Shown piece by piece: positions 22,208 through 34,364 of a stretch of 64,000 bases of DNA. The position numbers were made by a program, and so were the translations under genes. Below the pieces are notes generated by a model that saw nothing but the letters and a program-made list of their open reading frames with translations, was not told the DNA's origin and made no database searches. The stretch covers positions 30,001 to 94,000 of the forward strand of contig JAODUP010001186.1 of NCBI GenBank assembly GCA_025642065.1, given 5' to 3'. Numbering within the stretch: position 1 is the stretch's first letter; each line of letters opens with the position of its first letter. The stretch comes from Paralvinella palmiformis (taxonomy: Eukaryota > Annelida > Polychaeta > Terebellida > Alvinellidae).

Positions 22208-22906
22208 ACACACGCACGCACGCACGCACGCACGCAAAGCATACATACAAAGACTATATTTCAATTTTCACTGTTAATTTAATAAATGAAGATATATTCA
22301 AACGGGAATTTTCTATTTATTTGTTTAGCATTTATTTTATTTCTACTAATACCATTTATTCGTTTAATCTGTTTATTTATTTATTTATTTATTTTTATTT
22401 AAAATCAGCATTTATTATCAAATCTCTTTAATAATAAATATTATCTTTTACTGTTTCAGATCGGTTTATCAGCAGCTCGTCTTGTCACAAACATTAGTCT
22501 GGACTGAAGATCGAATGATACGAAGGAAGATGCTTCTAGAGTCGATGTATATTTTGCTAATGGTGGTATTGCAGGCGTAAATAAATCGATACCATTAGCC
22601 AGTAGTTGAAGTTAAACTCAGTTTTAAAAACTATAGCCAACTAATGATGGCTCACACATGATTTAAACGTCCATTTAATTGAAATTTCGAGCTACTCATA
22701 ACTAACATCTTCTATCTTTAATCTTAAACAGATAGACACCCTTTTGCTCATCAGACAGTGACAATAATATATTGATCAGGTTGGACATTTGTTTTTGATG
22801 TACCTAAGATGGTTCCAAAGATCTATTGGACTGCTTCCCTATGTGCCTAAAGACTATGTACTATGATACTAATACTTTACCTATCTGATAGATAGCATGT
22901 ATTAAG

Positions 22907-22907
<1 letters not shown>

Positions 22908-22965
<58 letters not shown>
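22908..22965. repeat. (TA)n microsatellite
   Basis: Uninterrupted TA run. Confidence 0.95.
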
Positions 22966-22967
<2 letters not shown>

Positions 22968-23955
22968 CCAAAAAAAGTCATAAAATACGCATTATGCTAA
23001 TAAGATTCTTCTTTTCAACGTTGTATTACTTTAATTTGATAAAATTATATAAGTGTACAATGTTGAATAAGACGAAAGTAAAATGATAGTTTTGTGTTCA
23101 TTATCATAAAAATAGTTATAAAATTACACCAATATTATATCAAATTAAAAAAAAAATAAGACTGATAAATATTAGTTATAATAAGTTGAATTGATAATAT
23201 TCTGTTGAATGACTTTACAAAACTTAATTGCAATATATAAAATTGACACGAAACGTGACACATAAAAATGGGCCGAGAAATATGCGTATTTCTGAAGTGT
23301 TTATTTATTTTTTATTCACAAGTGATATTGGTGACATTTGGCTGTAGCTTGCTGTTTTAATGTAAGTTGAGAAGTTATTTAGTGAAGAGCAGCCCCGAAG
23401 TTTACAATTACATTCTCAAAGCGATTTTCAAACAGCGGTGTAGATCAATCACGTAATCGACGACAATACTGTTAACGTTTAGTCTCGATGCAGTAAGCTA
23501 AAAGCCGAAATAATTGCTACATGAAAGGTTTCGTGCAGATACAGAATATATCCGGCGATGGATAATAAACCGGAAGTGTAAGTTAATATTTAATAATTAA
23601 CTATACCTTCTGCCGATTTGTTAATCGGTTTAATTAACAGGTGAACGTGTGCTGGTAGTAAAGGGATATTTTGTGAATGACTTACCATCCAGGATTACAG
23701 TTCCTCCAGATGTGAGGCCTTGGTAAACATATTAAAAGACATTTATTAAAAAAAACATACCTTAAACGTTTATCGCGGAATAGTAGATTTATATGGAGGG
23801 AATTCCGTTGAAGTTAAAAAAATGGTCCCCCATTGTCAGATATGAAGGAAAAAAAACATAATTGATTCTCTTCGATCGATTATACCTTGAACAAACATGA
23901 ATTATCAACATTATTGTAGGTAACCTTACATAAAATATGTCGGCTTATATACAAG

Positions 23956-23959
<4 letters not shown>

Positions 23960-24027
<68 letters not shown>
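23960..24027. repeat. (TA)n microsatellite
   Basis: Uninterrupted TA run, which accounts for the poly-(Ile-Tyr) open frames here. Confidence 0.95.
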
Positions 24028-24030
<3 letters not shown>

Positions 24031-24438
24031 AAATGACAGGTTAATCTACTAAACCTGATGAGATACATTTCTAACAAAAAGTTAACATTTTGAATTAATT
24101 ATCAATTTTCGTATCACACGAAAGTACAGAAGAACCGATAAATGTTAAATATTAATCAGCCCTGAAGCACGTAAGAACTGATTTATGAGGAACATAAGAA
24201 AAGTTCATAATTTGAAAATATGGAGAGGCAATTAAGAATTACGAAGATACATCTTGTGTTATAAACAAATATGTCACAAAAATTGTAAGACGTAAAAGTA
24301 AAACAATTTATTCAACCTTGAAAGAAGTATTTTGACTTAAATTTAGAGGTCACTGGAAAAAGGTTTCCCAAATTATTCAAAGTGTTATTTATTCAAATCA
24401 ATTTGAATCGCATATATAAGTTGTTCCTAGAAATAAAG

Positions 24439-24628
24439 TTGGGCGCCTCCGTGGTCTAGCGGTAGCGTGCTGGACCACAGATCACTACCACCCGGTGTTC
24501 GAATCCCGGCGTGGGCATATCTGAAGGTTGTTTCGTCTTTCGCTTCGTCTCATTACCTTCGGAGGTCGCTCGGCCCATTTAGCCTACCTTGTGCACAAAA
24601 GTGGCCGTAAAACATCAATCATCATCAT
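24439..24628 (+). mobile_element. SINE family B, well-preserved copy with 13-bp TSD
   Basis: Flanked by CCTAGAAATAAAG at 24426-24438 and 24629-24641. It has a tRNA-like A box (TGGTCTAGCGGTAGCG) and B box (GTTCGAATCCC), a unique body and a (CAT)n tail. A useful reference copy for the family. Confidence 0.95.
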
Positions 24629-24724
24629 CCTAGAAATAAAGATACAGTGATTTTAAAACCTATTTTCTGACATAGACAAATATGCGACAGCTTTAATTGA
24701 AAAATTGTCTTTATAACGTGTAAA

Positions 24725-25075
24725 ATGGTCTATTGTGCCGCTGGTAATTGTTCAAATGGATCTGCCAGTGGATGCACTCGTTCCCCCCAAAAAACAAGAC
24801 TTGTTTGGTTGATTGACTGCAACACATGAACATAGTGCAGTGGAAGCCAACTTAACACAGGAAGCTCCGTGGTATACACTTTTAGGAAAGTATCTTTGTT
24901 ATTTCACTGTCGTTGGTACGATAAATTGGATATGATATGAATAGTGCCAGGCTCACAGAAGATGCCATTCCAACCATATTTGCCAAACAGCGTGATGCTA
25001 AATCCAAACGAATTACCAGTTTGAAGGATAAATTGAATAGAAAACGGATATCTATGAGCGATAACACGGTAATCT
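24725..25075 (+). pseudogene. THAP zinc-finger domain remnant
   Basis: ATG at 24725 opens MVYCAAGNCSNGSASG, the start of a THAP domain (C-x2-4-C with the typical AAxxCSN). A frameshift and stop follow. The frame from 24937 gives RLTEDAIPTIF, the C-terminal AVPTIF motif, then a basic helical stretch. The C-x2-H pair in the middle is not recognisable. THAP domains bind DNA and are the N-terminal domains of P-element transposases, so this could belong with the transposase fossil 5 kb downstream. Confidence 0.6.
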
Positions 25076-26579
25076 TAGGAGGAAATTATTGTACATTCAC
25101 CAGTTCACACATTCTGACGTGACCCTGCTTTTCTCTATCAATAATTATCCAAATTATTGAATATCGCATTTAAGTTATTTTACTCGGGAACACCTCTGAC
25201 TTCTGTGCCTCTAAACCAGCTCCGACATTAACGTACTATATGTTTATTTAAATTTGTTTACAGGGGGTGCTGGAAGACGACCCTAGGGTCAAGCATCTCC
25301 TGCAGCATGCCGAAAAGATTAATAATGATTTGTTAAATTGTATGTGTTTTGGTAAGCTGAAATAAATTCTTTGACTTGACTTTGACACATTTGTGAATAA
25401 TTAATTTCACTTATTCACAAAAAATACATATTTACTTAGGCCTACTCAACGCTTATTATGGCTGTGTATTGTAGCCACTATTAAACTGTTAAAATAGTAG
25501 ATGTTTCACCGAGGGTGGCTCATTCTTCTATAGACCACGAATGAGAGAGCCCCCATCCACCAGGCACCCGTGTACCGACAAATAATCTTAACTGAAGTTA
25601 AGTGATAGGAGGAGGGAAATATCCACATTTAGGCTCAGTGTGTTGACTTATCAATTAAACGTATACCAACACACCACATATCAGCTAATTCCCTATTTTA
25701 GGCCCATCCCAATAATCGGCCTATACGTATTTGAGCCTCGCGTGGTTTCAGATTGTTTGTGAACACAGACACATGTCAGGAACAAGTAATAAATAAAGAC
25801 CAATCGCCGCCAAGTTCTAGTGTCATCGTGATGGTAAAGCAAACTGCACTAAAATGTGTTGATGAAATTTGCATTGCACCTTGACTATGGATTGCCCAAA
25901 ACCCTTTTCTAGGTACACCAATGAGCTCGATTCGTTTTGAGGATATTGGCACTATAGAAGTTTGTAATTATTTTTATTAAATTGAAACAAGCGGCTCGTC
26001 ATACCGATGTAGGAAATATGTTTTATTGCGTAGCTGAAAATAGGAATCAGGCTTTGCGTGTTATGTCATGTGATCTTCTTGTGTTGTTATGCCTCGGTTT
26101 TCAATGATCGATAAATGTTTTATTTATTTATTGCTTTATATTCCTTTTCAACGGATATACAAAAACATAATGTCACAAAATGAGATTCTAACAAAATATT
26201 ACATTGACACGACCTTCATGTATGCCCAACACGCCAAAAATAGGATTCAAAAAGGTACACAACAATTTAACCCCCGCCCTAGTCCACAGACTAGGGGGGG
26301 TTCGGCGACACAGGTTGCTGCTGTGGGTCCACGTCTTCACTTGCTGCAGCAAATTATTCACAATTGACACTGTCCCTGACCTTTGTCGCCAGTGGCTCAA
26401 AACTGTAGGACTTGATATCCATAAAATGTCAAAACTTTCTTCGGAATCTGACATTTGGTCTGTAAACTGGTCAGAAATATGAAGTTTCTTTTCCCGTGAC
26501 CTTTAAATACAAAATACTGTATCAGGGACTGTATCACGTTTCGATATTCTCTGTGCCTTATTATACACGGCTAAAACAC

Positions 26580-26652
26580 ACACACGCACATACATAGACA
26601 CGCGCACGCACGCACCCACACGTACGTACACGCACCCACACACGCACACATT
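26580..26652. repeat. CA/CG-rich low-complexity stretch
   Basis: Degenerate (CA)n with interspersed CGCACGCACC units. Confidence 0.85.
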
Positions 26653-26766
26653 TATATTCACAATTTGCTTCAAATATGTTTTCAGAAATTTGTATTCTAT
26701 GTTCTTATTTTTGGGTAACATATATTTACAATGTTTTAATAAGAAAAATAACTGAAGTTATATATG

Positions 26767-27045
26767 TATCCTAAAACACACATTGCCCGTGCCAGATATC
26801 AGACCTATTTCGACCCAGATTCCTTATTACACCAATGTAATAAAGGTATGTCGTTATTACAGCATGTTTAACTCTATTAACTTTGTTATGTATAATGTAG
26901 AATCCATATTGTTGTCCTCTTATGGACCGGCCAAACGACCAATTAATTCATATAATGCTATTTTGATGGATTTATACTCCTGGAGTCGTGTGTTACTCCG
27001 GCAGACATCTGCCGGACAAAGGTACATGGTACATGTACAAATACA
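26767..27045 (+). repeat. Interspersed repeat D, 5' part
   Basis: Matches 18552-18820 (ACGACCAATTAATTCATATAATGC versus the 18.7-kb version). It stops after CCGGCAGACATCTGCC. Confidence 0.6.
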
Positions 27046-27109
27046 TTACAGCAATGAAATTATGCTGCGACGTACAATAAAATCATAGTGAAAAAATTAA
27101 CCAACTGCT

Positions 27110-28195
27110 TTAATGCATGTTTCATTTCTTGATTTTAAAATCATATACATTGAGGGTTTATCTCTTACTTAAAACTCCTGTGAAAAGGTTGGCAAATGTT
27201 TTACAATCACCGATATACATTTTGTGTATCTTATACTTGATAAATATAAATCTGGGGTTAATTCAATTTTAAGATTTCTAAGAAGCGATAGTTTACTATT
27301 TTTTTTAATAGGTTCAGTCCATTCCTGAAGTTAAATGTTTTTAAATGTTGCTTAAATTCAAACATAAATAATGATTCATTACCAACTCCTTGATTCATCC
27401 AAACATAATTATAGCCATATCTACTTAATAAACTCTCAGGCGCTTCCGTTGTCTAGTAGTAGCGTATTGGATCACAAACCACTACCAACTGTGTTAAAAT
27501 CTCGGCGTGGGCATACCTGAAGGTTGTTTCATCTTTGACTTCGTATCACATTACCTTTGGAGGTCGCTCGGCCCATTTAGCCTACCATTTGCACAAAAGT
27601 GGCCGTAAAACATCAATCATCATCATCACTTAATAAATTCTCAGTAGTTCAATAAATATAGTAAGGTAGAGTACAAATAACAATGGTTATAACATACAGC
27701 CTTGAATTATGCCAATGTCAAATTTAAACCACTTCAGTAAGACCATTATCTGCTTTTAAATGTTTATACATTGATCGTATTACTTTAAAAAATCTATTAA
27801 ACCAGCATAGAAACCACCCTTCTTTTTAGAAAAATATTTGCGACTCTTAATAAATAAATACAACTTCTGATCAATTGTGTTGTATACTTTTCTAAAGCCT
27901 GCTGCTCTTCGTGGTGTATATGTTGACTTTCTACCTACGTAGAAAACTTTGCGTTGAGAATTTTACTGAACAGCTTACGAGTTATATTACCTCTGTAATT
28001 ATTCGGATCATTTAATGACTCACCGTTATGAATTGTATATATTAAAGCTTTACCCCATTCTCCGGGGAAAATACCGCTCTTCATTATACTATTAAATAAC
28101 ATGTACAATATAGGCGTTATAATTTCACTACTATTTTTAACAGTTCCACTACCAATACATCAGGTCCTGGTGATTTCCTATTATGCATACTTGAA
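27110..28195 (-). pseudogene. Non-LTR reverse transcriptase fragment
   Basis: Read on the minus strand with frameshifts: RKSPGPDVLVVELLK, MKSGIFPGEWGKALIYTIHN, DPNNYRGN, KLFSKILNAKF, AAGFRK, then GIIQGCML and PLLFVLYLTIFIELL. These are the finger and palm blocks of a LINE RT. The G-x-x-Q-G-C-x-L-S-P block separates it from the GVPQGS-type LINEs elsewhere in this window. It is interrupted by a SINE at 27440-27628. Confidence 0.7.
27440..27628 (+). mobile_element. SINE family B copy with 16-bp TSD, inside a LINE fragment
   Basis: Flanked by CTTAATAAACTCTCAG (27424-27439) and CTTAATAAATTCTCAG (27629-27644), one mismatch. Its insertion postdates the LINE fragment. Confidence 0.93.
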
Positions 28196-28204
28196 AAGAC
28201 CTTC

Positions 28205-28740
28205 TGTTAAATCATGCAATGCTGGTTGATGGATGTATACTCCTGGAGACGTCTCTTCCTCCGACAGACATCTCAATGGATAATAAGCTGAGGGCTGAAT
28301 TATTCCCATGTTGTGAGTTATTAAGCTACACTCATATAAGAAAATTGTTGAACTGTATAGCTACTATAATCCAGACCTGTCATTCGCAGTATCGGAAATC
28401 TGCCTGAAATCTGCTGTTCTCCAAAATAGGTCAAATAGATCAAGTAGATAGGGGCTTTAATTTAGATCTTACCACACCTAACTACATATACTCAGGGAAG
28501 CTAAATTAGGAGTGCATGAACGTTCACCTAGTGATGAACGGAAACGTGTAAGGATTAGCTGTAGGGTTAGAGTAAATCATAGTATTTACTCAGGTTTGAG
28601 ACGATATTTCGTTCTAGCCCAGTAATAAACCATTCTGCAGTAGTTTTTGAGCTAAATCACTTCACTGCTTCTATGTGGAGGTGGTGTACAACGTATCACG
28701 TGTTCAATAAACTGTAAATAACGCGCAGAGGGCTTATAAA
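28205..28740 (+). repeat. Interspersed repeat D, 3' part
   Basis: Matches 18760-19190 (CATTCGCAGTATCGGAAATC, TGATGAACGG, ATAGTATTTACTCAGG). It overlaps the 26767 copy by only about 60 bp of family sequence. Confidence 0.6.
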
Positions 28741-28924
28741 ATGCCTAACTTTTCACTCAGATTAGAGAATAACCTGCGATGTCAGACCAGTCGGATCTTT
28801 TTCGATGCGGTTCAAATAGGTAGAATTTATTTAGTTATTTGAACCCATAATACAGCTGAGGTCAGCATCTGTGATGTTGAAATGTTCTATAGATAGGTTT
28901 CTTTTGGACCACAATAAATTACTG

Positions 28925-29180
28925 CTCAATGTTATCTTGTGTATGTAGTAACTCGCTATTACACCACACACACATTTGTTTACTGACAGTTGTCGGGTAA
29001 AAACGATAAGTTTTTTTAACGTTCTTCCGTTTTTGTACGTAGCCTGCATGTAGCCGATTTCCTGTGGGGTGACCTATTTGCTGCGTACGAAAAGCGAATT
29101 TGCTGGCTCCCACAATCTGAGTAGTAGTAGCAGTAGTATTGTAGTATAGTATAGTATATATATATATATATATATATATA
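28925..29180 (+). repeat. Interspersed repeat E ending in (TA)n
   Basis: Second copy of the repeat at 18190-18425. Here it follows repeat D instead of preceding it. A TA run occupies 29155-29180. Confidence 0.6.
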
Positions 29181-30270
29181 ATGAAAACATAGTCGTGTTG
29201 GTTCTCACCTGGCCCAGTCTCATGTCTTTCCATCTCCCCACGTCTCATATTACACCCAACAGATCTACGCCTCATATAACTAAGATGTTAATGTACTGAA
29301 AATACAGAACGACACACAAGAAAAAAGAAACCTTTCTACAAAAAGTTGTGTTATGAAAGATTTACTTGTGTGTCCAAACCATCGATAATAGATAACAAAT
29401 ATTTTTTGTCGAGGATATAAAAAATAGGCATCATTAAGATATATTTGGCTACAAACATAAACGTGCCTAGTAATGCATATATTCTCATATATTATACATA
29501 CAGTAGTTGAACACATGCTCTTATTCACAAAGGTTTCGTGGTGCAACTAAAGGTGAACTGTAAATGCTGACTAAACCAGAGCTTTACACCAAATGATACT
29601 ACCTATGTTTACCATGTGTTTTGTAGTATAACCAAAGATCATATAGGGGAAGATAGAACAGCGGGCTATTTGGTGTGTGATAAATATGCGGTGCTGCCAC
29701 CTTGCAGTAGACATGGTATCACAGATTACCAACAAGTTTGACAGTTTCTATTAAACAGTACGAAAATGAATAGAAAATTGAAGACAGGCAACTATTGTGC
29801 GCCCCTCATTCCCACAACAGTCGAAGAAAATGTCCAGGCCTATACTTTTTTCAAATTCACAAGGGAGAAAAAGAGGTAGCTATCATGTCAAATAAAAATG
29901 AGAAAGGGTTGCCGATCGAAATAATCGAAATACCCATATTATCGCCTGCTGGTTGTCAATCGATAATCGTTGATTGATTTAATTTCTATGTGGAATTGTG
30001 AAACAATTTCATATATTAATATTGAAATACAATTAATGTATTATATCACAAGTCTTTTGATACTGAAGAAATGGCTGTGATTGTGATTATCACGAGTTTG
30101 GTCAACTGAATAAATAATTCCATATTATTTTACTTAGTCTTAGAGGATACTCTTAATTAAATCACATGCAATTTATTTACAGTGACCATTTATGGTGACC
30201 ATCTACTGATCTAACCCCAGGAAAAAGAAACTCAACGCATGTACATCGATCCAGACTAAAAAGCTACTGA
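29181..30270. other. Non-genic stretch
   Basis: No coding or repeat family recognised on either strand. Confidence 0.4.
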
Positions 30271-30271
30271 T

Positions 30272-31110
30272 GATATGTCTGTAGCTCAGTTGGTGAAGGA
30301 ACTTGCTAAACATATGTCTGGTCCAGCTCTTGATTTTGTGTCCTCTCAACTTCAACATTCCAGTCCACAAACATAAAATCTTTTTGCCAAAGTCTTCCTG
30401 TTACCATCAGTGAAAACACTCCATAGAAGTTTCACGAGACTAAAGATTTATCCAGGTTTTAGTAAAGATTTGTTGGATACTTTCAAAATTAAGGTTAATG
30501 TAATGGCAGACTAGTCGAAATTATGCTGTATTGTTTTTGATGAACTGGCAATAAAAGAAAATGTATCATATAACCCTAAGCATTATGAGGTGGAAGATTG
30601 TGGAGATGTTGAAAATTTTAAATATTTAACCTGTCATTGTGTTTATACTGAGAGATATAGCATGTAGGTGGAAGCAACCAATTGTTGTTGTTTTTTGTAA
30701 CCAACAGTACTGATTTGCTGAAAAATCTTCTTTTGAAGTGTATTAAAATTGCAAGTGAACTAGTGGCCTTTTTGTCAAAGTTATAATATGTGAACAAAAG
30801 TCAAATAACCAGTCAATGGTCACAAAACTAGTAACATCTGTTAGCAAGCCATATTTCACGCACAGCATTAATCGTATATCTTCCAACAGGTGTGTTCTTG
30901 TTGTACCCAGTTCATATTTAACGGAAGTGTGTACATTGATACAAGCAAAATTCCATAAAATATCGAAAAGATCCTCCACATGAGTAAACTTAGATCTATA
31001 CTAGTAACATTTATGCTGTCAAAGATGCAAGAAAGGTTAGAGTGTGAAACGTTACAGTTTGTTGTACACTAACATATTAATATTCGTCTACATTATGTTT
31101 TATGTGTGAA
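30272..31110 (+). pseudogene. Decayed P-element / THAP9-like transposase
   Basis: Recognisable only when frames are stitched together. 30278-30377 gives LVKELAKHMSGPALDFVSSQ. 30384-30660 gives LLPSVKTLHRSF, YPGFSKDLLDTFKIKVNVMA, then KLCCIVFDELAIKENVSYNP, which holds the catalytic Asp block FDEMxIK of the family. Next comes RWKQPI (WKQPIGYFF in the family), LLKNLLLKCI, and at 30793-30895 NNQSMVTKLVTSVSKPYFTH, matching the post-CDQGxNN region. There are at least five stops or frameshifts, so it is dead. No terminal inverted repeats were identified. Confidence 0.75.
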
Positions 31111-32194
31111 CAGTAGAGAATTAAATAGTTACAAGGGGAAAAAGAACCATACACTTTTGAAATTAAGGCATTGTTGATTGATCAGTGTCATTAATGATTA
31201 TTTTTTTTGTCTTTATGTCCACTTGTAAAAGCTTGAAATTATTACTTTTAAATTCAGATTACTTATTCTGGACTGGTATAATATCAATAAATAATATAAA
31301 GCAGAACGTATCATTTATTGAATATTCAAGGATTACATTCACAGCTTTCTAGTTGTGGATCTTGTATATGATGTGTGTTATTTTCATTTCATATTATATT
31401 CATGTCATGTGATAACATTTACGCATAATAAAGTGCACTGATTTAACTCACTCCCTTGTTTTATTTCCAGAACATATTTGCTAATTGGCCAATATATTTG
31501 TAGTATAGTGATTTTGTGAAAGAAACATAACATGGTGTCTGAATTACATGATCAGTAATAATAATGGTCATACAGACACATATCTGTCACAACACATCAT
31601 AATATACCTTGCATTGTAAAATAAATCATGCAAAAACTAATTCTACACCAGAATAATGACTAGGCCTACTTAATACACTTCTCAACCCCACCAAATGAGT
31701 GGCAAATCCAACTTTCTAATTCAGTTCATAGTCCCAGCCCACTCATTCTCTGTACTATAGATCCCACTTTTACTTCTCTACCCATTTATTTAACTTTATC
31801 CTTGAATATATCCAGTTAGATTGTTCAATGCCTTCTCTTGTGAAAGTCCATTCGATGATAAGTTAGAATTACCATGTTTTCCACAAGGCGGCGCTGCTAA
31901 CTGTTTATTTCACACTGTCCCGTCTTATTCTATATGGTCTTTGGTGTAATATATCCCATTGTTTCAATTAAACTGACACATATTACTAGATTATGTCAAT
32001 GATAACAAGGTTAGAGACTATATACATTTACTGACTCTAATCATCCACTTACAATGGTGACATAAAAGAACGCCGTTATATAAAGAGGTGTATTAATGCA
32101 CCACATTGATTTACGTATCACCATACATTTCCCATTATGATTTTCATAAGTGTATTATGATGGATGTAAGTACATTATGAATTGTAGTAGTAGG
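31111..32194. other. Non-genic stretch
   Basis: AT-rich, with no recognisable gene or element. A possible further P-element 3' remnant could not be confirmed. Confidence 0.35.
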
Positions 32195-32389
32195 TTGATG
32201 ATTGATTGATGATTAATGTTTTACGGCCACTTTTGTGCACAAGGTAGGCTAAATGGGCTGAGCGACCTCCAAAGGTAATGAGACGAAGTGAAAGACGAAA
32301 CAACCTTCAGATATGTCCACGCCAGGATTCGAACACGGGTGGTAGTGATCTGTGGTCCAACACGCTACTGCTAGACCACGGAGGCGCCC
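32195..32389 (-). mobile_element. SINE family B copy with 15-bp TSD at a LINE tail
   Basis: Flanked by AATTGTAGTAGTAGG at 32180-32194 and 32390-32404. The target is the (TAG)n tail of the LINE that begins at 32400. Confidence 0.93.
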
Positions 32390-32399
32390 AATTGTAGTA

Positions 32400-34235
32400 G
32401 TAGGAGTAGTAGTATTTATTTCCAATTTCAATATCAATTAACATTTCCATAATGCAAATTTACAAGTATATTACATATAAAGAAATTGGGGGACAAATGT
32501 AGCCGAAGCTGACTTCCCATTGGCCCCTAACAATCATAACTAATAATTATAGTCAGCTCAATAAAATGCCGTTTGTGTATTTGCAAGTTTGGTCGTGTGT
32601 GTTTTGGAAGTATGTGGACCAGGTACTAAGGAATCATATAATTACCTAGACATGTGTGCTTTGACAACAATAAGGGTTGTTGCATTTTACGGATGCTGAG
32701 TAAGTAGCTAAGATGTAACCTTTATGGTTTTCTTTGTTTTTGATCTTGAATTACAAGTGGAAAGGATACTATTCCAATTGTTCCATATAATGGGAAAATT
32801 TACTAACGGCAACTTATTGGATAGTGTAGAGTTAAATCGAGGTACATTCATATGACTAGATTGCCTTGTCACGCGATTTTCCTGTACCTCAGAATTTAGA
32901 CGGAATAGGCCATCGAAGGATATAGGAAGTCTCTTGCTAATAAAGTCGTCCATGAACAAACATACTTGGTATTGATACATGTCACTTAATTTTAGGATTT
33001 CACTGTTTTTGAATAAAGGTTCCGTGTCATTGTTATAACCCGCATTATTAATAATACGAATAGCTCTTTTCTGCAAAGACCAAGTTTTCTGAGGGATTGA
33101 TGAATTGGCGTTCCCCCAAATTAGTATACCATATGAGATATATAGTTGTATGAGAGCCAGGTATAAAGTTTTCGGACTCTTTTTTTGGTAGGAATTTCTT
33201 TACTTGTTTTATGCCACATAAGGCCCGATAAATCTTATTTTTCACGTAAATCAAATGATATTTCCATGAAAGAGTCTCGTCCAGAAAGACACCAAGGAAT
33301 TTGGTGGTTTTCTCTTGGAATTGAGAACCAATTTGCTCTAAATGAGTACCACCAACTGAAATGTCCAAGATGTTAAAATCAACATTTTTAGTACCACCTT
33401 TGAAAACCATATATTTTGTTTTGTTTTTATTTAGGGAGAGACCATTTGTACAAAACCATTCAAATAAGTTATTCATTTCTACATTTGCTCTTTGATATAA
33501 GGTGGAAATATCAGTATCACTAATGACTAAAGAAGTGTCGTCTGCAAAAGATAACATATGTGCATTTGTGGATTTTGCTATATCATTAACATATATTAGG
33601 TATAGCAAGGGACCTAGGATAGATCCTTGTGGTACCCCACAGTTCATGAATTCAATATCTGACTTCGTTTTACCGATTTGCACATATTATTTCCTATTCA
33701 CAAGATAACCGGCAAACTATCTGTTGGTGACTACCCTAATACCGTAGTAATTTAATTTATTTAATAACGTATCTGTCTTTATAACATCAAATGCTTTTGA
33801 GAGGTCGCAGAAAATAGATAAGGTAAATTGCTTAGGAGTCGAATTATTATCTAATACACATTGATTTAATAAATGTATAATTGGGTGATTTGTTGAGTGT
33901 TTCTCACGAAAACCATACTGACGTTTGAAAAGAATATTATTACTATTGAGGAAGCTCATTACCTTGTTATACATTATCCTTTCAAATATTTTCGAAAAAG
34001 CTGGGAGAAGGCTGATGGGTCTATAGTTTTTTTTATTTCAGTGGGATCAACTGATTTGTGTATTAGAATTACCCTAGCTATTTTCAGTTGATTTGGAACA
34101 ATACCGGTAATTATTGATCTATTTATAATGTGTGTCAATGGATATTTAATATATTCAATAGATTCCTGGAGTAGTTTGGAGGATATTTCATCATGACCTG
34201 TACTATCAATTTGAAAACATTTATTCAAGTTTGTG
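32400..34235 (-). mobile_element. 5'-truncated, inactivated LINE (RT domain), with (TAC)n 3' tail
   Basis: Minus-strand RT blocks in order: ISSKLLQESIEYIKYPLTHI, NQLKIARVILIHKSVDP, FREKHSTNHPIIHLLNQC, FCDLSKAFDVIKTDTLLNKL, GVPQGSILGPLLYLIYVND, SFADDTSLVI, GLSLNKNKTKYMVF, FLGVFLDETLSWKYHL, then a thumb-like region. It spans at least four frames, so it is inactive. The 3' end, on the left, is AAATACTACTACTCCTACTAC. Its palm motifs are typical of the GVPQGS-type LINEs (Jockey/CR1 group); the exact clade is undetermined. Confidence 0.85.
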
Positions 34236-34312
34236 TCTGTGGTCTACTGGTATAAGCACTCGCCTAGGGATTCTAAGAAACCAAATTCAAATACTAATAT
34301 TGCCAAGTTTAT
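34235..34312 (+). repeat. Weak tRNA-like fragment
   Basis: TGGTCTACTGGTATAAGCACTCGCC resembles a tRNA A-box half, but the B box (AAATTCAAATAC) is degenerate and no cloverleaf is possible. Probably a SINE head. Confidence 0.3.
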
Positions 34313-34364
34313 TTTGTTTTGCTGTGTCACAGGAAGTTCGTTGTATGAACGTCATGGCCGCCCA

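Noticed and set aside
21773..22508. Possible two-exon coding segment (21773-21889 and 22460-22508)
   Set aside because: Splice-like ends exist and one frame (SSVYDSNFGCRNALDG) recalls an F5/8-type domain, but that frame stops at once and the other has no recognisable motif.
23880..24077. Open frames with long Ile-Tyr runs (also at 43487-43702, 59046-59297 and elsewhere)
   Set aside because: These are read-through of (TA)n microsatellites. Only the 59135-59226 part is real exon.
26204..26482. 92-codon plus-strand frame
   Set aside because: No motif, overlapping opposite-strand frame of similar length, no splice context.
30287..30325. TGTAGCTCAGTTGGT looked like a tRNA A box
   Set aside because: No B box or cloverleaf follows. 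The stretch encodes the VAQLVKELAKH part of the P-type transposase fossil.
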